DNA from: Thiodiazotropha sp040506195
GTDB lineage: Bacteria > Pseudomonadota > Gammaproteobacteria > Chromatiales > Chromatiaceae
Direction of reading: 5' to 3'
NCBI GenBank assembly: GCA_040506195.1
Contig: JBEVXH010000005.1
Coordinates: forward strand, 310,001 to 374,000
Length of the DNA: 64,000 nucleotides
Under the pieces are notes generated by a model. It had not been told where the DNA came from and did not search any database. It was given only the letters and a program-made list of their open reading frames with translations. The position numbers were made by a program, and so were the translations under genes. Positions 59,801-64,000 of this stretch are shown here, piece by piece. Positions within the stretch are counted from its first letter, which is position 1; every line of letters starts with the position of its first letter.

Positions 59801-62800
59801 GCCGCAACCCCCAACAACCTGGTGAGTCAGGTCGCCATCTATGCCGAGACCAGCGATTTTGCCAGCGTCGCCGGTATGACACCGCGCCTGCGCCTCGGGC
59901 CGTCGGCGACCGCAGCCACCGTCACCGGGCTTACCAACGGCACCCCGTATTACTTAGCCGTCACCACCATCAATCTCTCTGACGGAGAGACACCCGCGGT
60001 CACCACCGTGAGTGCAACCCCCCAGTCCGATCAACAGGGCCCGACCCTGGGTGCGCTCACGTTTCGGGGATCACCCTTCACATCCGGCGCCACCCTGAGC
60101 GAGTCGGGCACCCTCAATGTAGCGGTCAGCGATCTCACTGGGATGAGCCGTGTCGCGTTTCAATTGGATGGGTCGCCTCTGTCGACCGACACCAATGGCG
60201 ACGACGGGTACAGCACCGTCATCGACCTGATGAATTTGGCCGACGGCAGTCATACCCTGACGCTCACCGCCTACGATGTGCTGGAGAATGCGACGACTCA
60301 ATCGTACACGTTTACGGTGAGTCTCGCGGCGCCCCCGGCACCGCTCATTACTTCCCCGGCTACCGGCAGTGTCACCAACCAGGCGACCCTGAACGTGTCC
60401 GGCACTGCGGACGCGCAGACCGAAGTCCTGCTGCAGCTCAACGGTACCCAGGTGGCGGGGCCGTTGGCACTGGATGCCAATCACCAATTCCAAGCCCAGG
60501 TCACTCTTGCGGAAGGCTCCAACACACTGACCGCACAGGCGCAGAATCGCGGTGGCCTGAGCCCTCTGAGCAGTACCGTCACCGTGACCCTGGATACCCA
60601 GGTGCCCGATGCGCCTTTGGGTTTGAATGCCCAGTCGCAGGAAAATGGGCAGGTACTGCTGACCTGGAATGCCTCAGCGGATACCCGGGTGGTCTCCTAC
60701 GCCGTCTACCGCGCCGCCGCACCTTTCGACACCATCGACCAGGCAGTGCAGGCCAACACCAGTCCGGTGACGGAGAACCGGTTCACCGACCTGCCGTTGG
60801 CGGAGGGGACCTTCCACTACCGGGTCGTCGCCTTGAACGAGCTCGACACCGTCAGTGCCCCGTCCAATGCCGCCACTGCGGTGGCCGACAGCCTGATGCC
60901 AAGGGCATTGGCGATCCGCTACACCCCCAGAGGTGAACACGATCCGGTCAGCGGACGCATGGCCGCCGGCCGGGTGGATGTGGAAGTGGATGTCAGCGAA
61001 TCGCTGATTACCGCGCCGTTCCTCAGCCTGACCCCCGATGGCGGGGTGCCGATCAGCGTCGAGCTGACGGCCGAGAGCGATCTTCTCTATCGCGGCTATT
61101 TCACCATCGGCGATCTGACCCCGAGCGGGACCGCCTATGCGGTCTTTTCCGCCCGCGATCACGTGGGCAACCGGGGTAGTGAGATCGACCAGGGCGCGAC
61201 GATTCTGATCGATACCGCCGGACCGGCGATTACCACGCTCAACGTGACACCGGCCACGCCGATCCGTAACGATCAGCTTAATCCCGTCACCGTCGATGTG
61301 GCTTTCACCCTGGATCAGCCGGTCATGTACGGCACCCTGCCGGCATTGGCCTATCAGCTCTCCGGGGTGGGCCGTCAGTCGACGTCCATCGACAACCTGA
61401 CTTCGACCAATGAACTGAACTGGAGTGGCAGTTTCCAGCTGCCGGCCGATGGCGGCCTCACGCAGGCCGAACTGTTGAGTTTTCAGCTCACAGCGCGGGA
61501 TGATCTCAATACCCTGGGCAGCACCATTGAAGGCGAGAACAGTTTTCAGGTCTACCAGGGCGATCTGCCGCCGCTGGATATCCCCCGCAACCTGATCGCG
61601 ACCGCCCAGCCCGCCGGCGCCGTCCAGCTGCAGTGGGATGCCGTCGATGATGCGGTGGCCTATCAGCTCTACCGGCAGGCGCCCGGTGAAACCGCATTGA
61701 CGCCCTTGCAGCGCGCCACCACGACCGATTTCACCGAAACCGTGCCCGCCGACGGCGACTATCTCTATGCGGTGGCCAGCGTCCGTCAGGCCAATGCCCA
61801 GGAGAGCGTGAGCGGTCAGAGTGCAGCCGTCAGCGTGACCGCCGACAGCCAGGTCCCCGCGCGCCCCGAGAACCTCTCACTGGCCCTGGTCGGGGCCGGT
61901 ATCCAGGCCCTCTGGGATCCACCCACGGGGAACAGCGAAACCCTCAGCTACAATATTTATCGCACCAGCGGCACGGTCTTGAATGACCTCACCGGACTGA
62001 CCCCCATTCAGACCGACATCGTCGCCAACAACCAGGCCATCCTGGGTTATCTCGATACCGCACCGGATGTGAATGCCTCCGTCTATGCGGCAACGGCGGT
62101 GGATGCCGCCGGCAATGAATCGGCGCCTTCCACCTCGGCCTACCTCAATGTGGAACTGCTGCCGGTCGCCACCCTTCAGGTCCGCCAGGTCGATGGCGGC
62201 TATCCGACCCTCAGCTGGAGCCATAACAGCGCCACCATTACTGGCTACAACCTCTACCTGGACGGCAGCGCCACCCCGGTCAACGCCACGCCGTTGGATG
62301 GCACCCCGTATCAGGACCTCGGCTACAGCAACGCACTGCGCGGCTACACAGTCACCGCCCTCGATAGCAACGGTGTCGAAAGTCTGGGCAGAACCGTTGA
62401 ACTGCCCTTGCTGACTGCCACGCTTCCCCAGGATGCCCTCATCCGCCGCGGCGTCATGAACCGTATCATCTACGACGTGGTCAATCCCGGCGGCACGCCG
62501 ATCAATGGTGTGCGCCTGCAGGCCGATATCGAGGGCCATAACCACAGCTCGGCCCGTTTCGATCTGGCCGCCGGCGAGCGGCGCAATGTGGAGATGATCC
62601 TCGGCGGTTTCGATACCCTGCCCGATCTGGCGGCGATCGAGACCACCCTGGAAATCCTCCCCGAGAGCGGTGAGTTGGTGGAGATCGTGGAGAACGGCCA
62701 GATCCCCGTCACCGATTCGACCCTGTCGCTGCGGATCGAGACCCGGGAGCTCAACCGGGGCACGGCCGGTGAGCTGCGCTTTGTCCTGGAGAATACCAGC

Positions 62801-64000
62801 GAGGTGGTCACCGAGATCCTCACCGCCAGAAACAACACTGCCTCGCCGGAGATACGCGTGATGCTCGAGGATGGTGATGGCAATGTGCTATCTACGGTCC
62901 CCTTCATGCAACAGCTGGGCAACGGCGTGCTGACCCTGACCAACGGCGATACCGTGGCCCGTATCCAGCCGGGCGAAGCCTATACCTCGGAATGGTTCCT
63001 GCTGCCGATCCCGGCCAGCGCGCCTAACAGTGTCAGGATTCAGGTGCAGGTCGATCAGTTCCACTACCAGCTCGGGCAGCCCGGGCAGGTCTCCATCCCG
63101 GGCATGCAGAGCGGCCTTGCCGTACTGTTGAGCGACACCGCCTATACCGCCGATATTACCGCCATTACACCGGCGAGCAGTTATGGTGATCAACCGATCG
63201 TTATTTCGGGGCAGGCGCTGGCGCGTGATACCGGCCTGCCGCTGGCCCAGGTGCCTGTGGAGCTGGTGCTCTCGGTCAACGGATTCGAGCGCAAGATTCC
63301 CGTGGCCACCGACCCTACCGGCAGTTATGAATACAGCCATCGCCCGCAGCCGGGCGATGCCGGGGTCTATACCGTCTCCGCCGTCTATCCCGGCAGTTTG
63401 GCCAGGCCGGGGCAGAGTAGTTTTACCCTCAACCGGGTCTCGGTAAGCCCGGTCAATTTACGGCTCTATCTCGCCAAGAACTACCGGCAGACCTTTGACA
63501 TGATCCTGGCAGATGCCGGGCAGGGCACCACCGCTACCAACCTGCGGCTGGTTTACGATGCGGTCGATCAGCCTACCGGCCAGTTTCCCACCGGGGTTAC
63601 CCTCACGCCGGCAGCACCGGTCAATCTACAGTCTGAGCAGCGTTCACCCCTGGCCTTTACCATCGAGGGGGACAACAGTGCCGACCCCGTGGGCAGCCTG
63701 GTGATGCGGGTCGTCAGCGACGAGAGCGGCAGTGAGCCCTTAGCCACCATTAACATTGACTACGAACTCTCCGAGGCCGAGCCCGCCCTCTATTTTACCC
63801 CCAACTACCTGGAGACCGGTGTCGCCCATGATGATGCGGTCACTGAAGCCATCACCCTGGAAAACCGGGGCCTGGCCGATCTCACCGACATCCAGGTCAG
63901 CCTCCTCGATGAGTACGACTCCCCGGCCCCAGCCTGGGTATACCTGATGTCCGCCCAGAATCAGGGCAACCTGACGATCGGGTCCACGCGCCAGATCCAG
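56825..64000 (+). CDS. Giant extracellular multidomain protein (LamG-like, Ig-like and FN3 repeats), C-terminus outside the window
   Basis: One frame is open from ATG 56825 to the last base: 2,392 codons without a stop. A Sec signal (VHGLLLYLALLSIGHNVFASQ) is followed by a LamG/concanavalin-type domain (about 30-265; IAYWKLDQ, NEWHHVVVTF, YMDEIAFYDYVLTPEQVEEHY). Two Ig-like units (about 279-500) each end in a calcium-loop-like MDQNQDG or MDQNQNG. From about residue 510 there are many Ig-like and fibronectin type III domains (LLLDWNSYDEAAN..., LTWNAATPNN, LTWNASADTR, LQWDAVDDAV). The last ~350 residues look like CARDB-type units. Likely an adhesin or biofilm/host-contact protein secreted to the surface. 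Base composition shifts from AT-richer at the start to strongly GC-rich. Confidence 0.88.
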   Translation, partial: MNGIVRKVHGLLLYLALLSIGHNVFASQYSDVIIADNPIAYWKLDQTTGNVAVDSIAANNATLIGNPTRNNPSGVPFDDGHSLLLNDSTIPHYIELPNDGLLDLQVFSYETWVRALPSSFCPPLYINLPLGAYTDARGITIRLPFSTGCDNPPLEWGAGYGEPENFFGGTDIYDNEWHHVVVTFAYMIGTPDTFRAIRIYVDGVTVAERLNLGAGISYDNLTSGTPDDMVRIGVGADWYGGEINSYFSGYMDEIAFYDYVLTPEQVEEHYYAGTQPPPRVETVESLVFNSGLADTLLVSFNSDIRIDSFTVDDFTMSGPDGAVVATSVESNDGSQSQVLVSFPPQITPGDYFFVIGPDILGKNGLAMDQNQDGILGEPEADSYSSSLTLGNPNPTRVLSVSPTGLGNTPVASLSVQFELDVDPNSFTVDDIVLTGPDGAITPSAITTTNNLNFTVSFTAPLTSDGLYDLSIGPNIATLFGGGMDQNQNGTPGETPGDIYTASFELDLTPPAPPAGLNYLLAPQINIVSLSPVTVQGSRTEEVSIWINGVESVALGSSTWSLPLNLVEGTNDFILEAEDQAGNRSDPVTLRFAYDTIAPVITGYTPPNDSYTNQPSVTISVNYTETGTGIDRNNSVLTVTRDGSPVAGSWAEEINALRFIPDQPLLDGVYQLTQQLQDLAGHLSNTVNHGFTLDTSAPNTPVINSLPAVTGSAQITVSGSKEIDSEVLLDGQILVSRNGLSDWSTTVTLANGLNTLSFTVRDRAGNTSVPTVVEITYDDTAPGPVTLSVTNPGDGISLLLDWNSYDEAANGNDIASYAVYIETTPFTSVAALTPSATQTAGNKQYTAQGLVRNQSYYLAVVAIDSQNNRLDNVTPVTATTADNNPPGEVTGLNVVPTATSLQMSWNAPADTDGDLAGYRLFFNNDSGTQLDVATTTAERTGLSAATGYPIRITTLDNSGNESAGRSVTGATLLPNPTGLSAAGEESRVGLTWNAATPNNLVSQVAIYAETSDFASVAGMTPRLRLGPSATAATVTGLTNGTPYYLAVTTINLSDGETPAVTTVSATPQSDQQGPTLGALTFRGSPFTSGATLSESGTLNVAVSDLTGMSRVAFQLDGSPLSTDTNGDDGYSTVIDLMNLADGSHTLTLTAYDVLENATTQSYTFTVSLAAPPAPLITSPATGSVTNQATLNVSGTADAQTEVLLQLNGTQVAGPLALDANHQFQAQVTLAEGSNTLTAQAQNRGGLSPLSSTVTVTLDTQVPDAPLGLNAQSQENGQVLLTWNASADTRVVSYAVYRAAAPFDTIDQAVQANTSPVTENRFTDLPLAEGTFHYRVVALNELDTVSAPSNAATAVADSLMPRALAIRYTPRGEHDPVSGRMAAGRVDVEVDVSESLITAPFLSLTPDGGVPISVELTAESDLLYRGYFTIGDLTPSGTAYAVFSARDHVGNRGSEIDQGATILIDTAGPAITTLNVTPATPIRNDQLNPVTVDVAFTLDQPVMYGTLPALAYQLSGVGRQSTSIDNLTSTNELNWSGSFQLPADGGLTQAELLSFQLTARDDLNTLGSTIEGENSFQVYQGDLPPLDIPRNLIATAQPAGAVQLQWDAVDDAVAYQLYRQAPGETALTPLQRATTTDFTETVPADGDYLYAVASVRQANAQESVSGQSAAVSVTADSQVPARPENLSLALVGAGIQALWDPPTGNSETLSYNIYRTSGTVLNDLTGLTPIQTDIVANNQAILGYLDTAPDVNASVYAATAVDAAGNESAPSTSAYLNVELLPVATLQVRQVDGGYPTLSWSHNSATITGYNLYLDGSATPVNATPLDGTPYQDLGYSNALRGYTVTALDSNGVESLGRTVELPLLTATLPQDALIRRGVMNRIIYDVVNPGGTPINGVRLQADIEGHNHSSARFDLAAGERRNVEMILGGFDTLPDLAAIETTLEILPESGELVEIVENGQIPVTDSTLSLRIETRELNRGTAGELRFVLENTSEVVTEILTARNNTASPEIRVMLEDGDGNVLSTVPFMQQLGNGVLTLTNGDTVARIQPGEAYTSEWFLLPIPASAPNSVRIQVQVDQFHYQLGQPGQVSIPGMQSGLAVLLSDTAYTADITAITPASSYGDQPIVISGQALARDTGLPLAQVPVELVLSVNGFERKIPVATDPTGSYEYSHRPQPGDAGVYTVSAVYPGSLARPGQSSFTLNRVSVSPVNLRLYLAKNYRQTFDMILADAGQGTTATNLRLVYDAVDQPTGQFPTGVTLTPAAPVNLQSEQRSPLAFTIEGDNSADPVGSLVMRVVSDESGSEPLATINIDYELSEAEPALYFTPNYLETGVAHDDAVTEAITLENRGLADLTDIQVSLLDEYDSPAPAWVYLMSAQNQGNLTIGSTRQIQ

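Noticed and set aside
1..64000. tRNA and rRNA genes, CRISPR arrays, prophage genes or a replication origin.
   Set aside because: No cloverleaf-like sequence, no regularly spaced direct repeats and no phage structural genes were noticed; a scan with tRNAscan-SE or a CRISPR finder would be decisive.

Overview
The window looks like chromosome of a free-living or symbiotic sulfur-oxidising, denitrifying gammaproteobacterium, of the Sedimenticola / Ca. Thiodiazotropha kind. This placement is inferred from gene content and protein style; no rRNA gene is present to confirm it. About 40 kb is a nearly continuous anaerobic-respiration island: nitrite reductase (nirS with a NirT-type haem protein and a cupredoxin), nitric oxide reductase (norCB, norQ, norD and two separate norEF pairs), and a clade II nitrous oxide reductase cluster (nosZ, two cytochromes c, nosB, nosD, nosG, nosH, nosF, nosL, nosY). 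Between these lie a flavocytochrome c (FccAB-like) gene pair coupled to a nine-haem cytochrome c/b membrane protein, three hemerythrin-type proteins and a ZnuA-like/SCO1 fusion.

Layout: 1-5344 nirS block (minus); 5485-9268 hemerythrin, zinc-ribbon, DUF2189 and norCB; 9484-13849 small membrane protein, nine-haem cytochrome and fccAB; 14139-18000 accessory patch (thioesterase, broken genes, an attC-like site, a RES/Xre toxin-antitoxin pair); 18086-23181 divergent norEF pairs with norQ and norD; 23302-28033 hemerythrin/DUF2249/12-TM group, pentapeptide protein and SCO fusion; 28290-39926 nos cluster; 40155-41440 MerR regulator with a CDF transporter; 41541-45870 small, partly decayed genes, a REC-hemerythrin protein and a rhodanese pair; 46070-56080 a complete Tn3-family transposon; 56825-64000 the first 2,392 codons of a giant extracellular protein.

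Eleven palindromes of the form TTGA[TC]-N4-[AG]TCAA sit in front of the denitrification genes (nirS, hemerythrin, norC, nine-haem cytochrome, both norE genes, HHE protein, SCO group, nosZ, dihaem cytochromes). This is the site type of FNR/DNR/NnrR regulators and ties the island into one low-oxygen/NO regulon. No such regulator gene is in the window.

The transposon is 10,011 bp, has 38-bp terminal inverted repeats and 5-bp target duplications (TTAAA), and encodes tnpA, a res region, tnpR and three cargo genes: an MmeI-type DNA methyltransferase, a superfamily 2 helicase and a GIY-YIG nuclease. The cargo looks like a mobile restriction/anti-phage system. The insertion splits a transglutaminase-like gene, and removing the element restores a perfect 295-codon frame.
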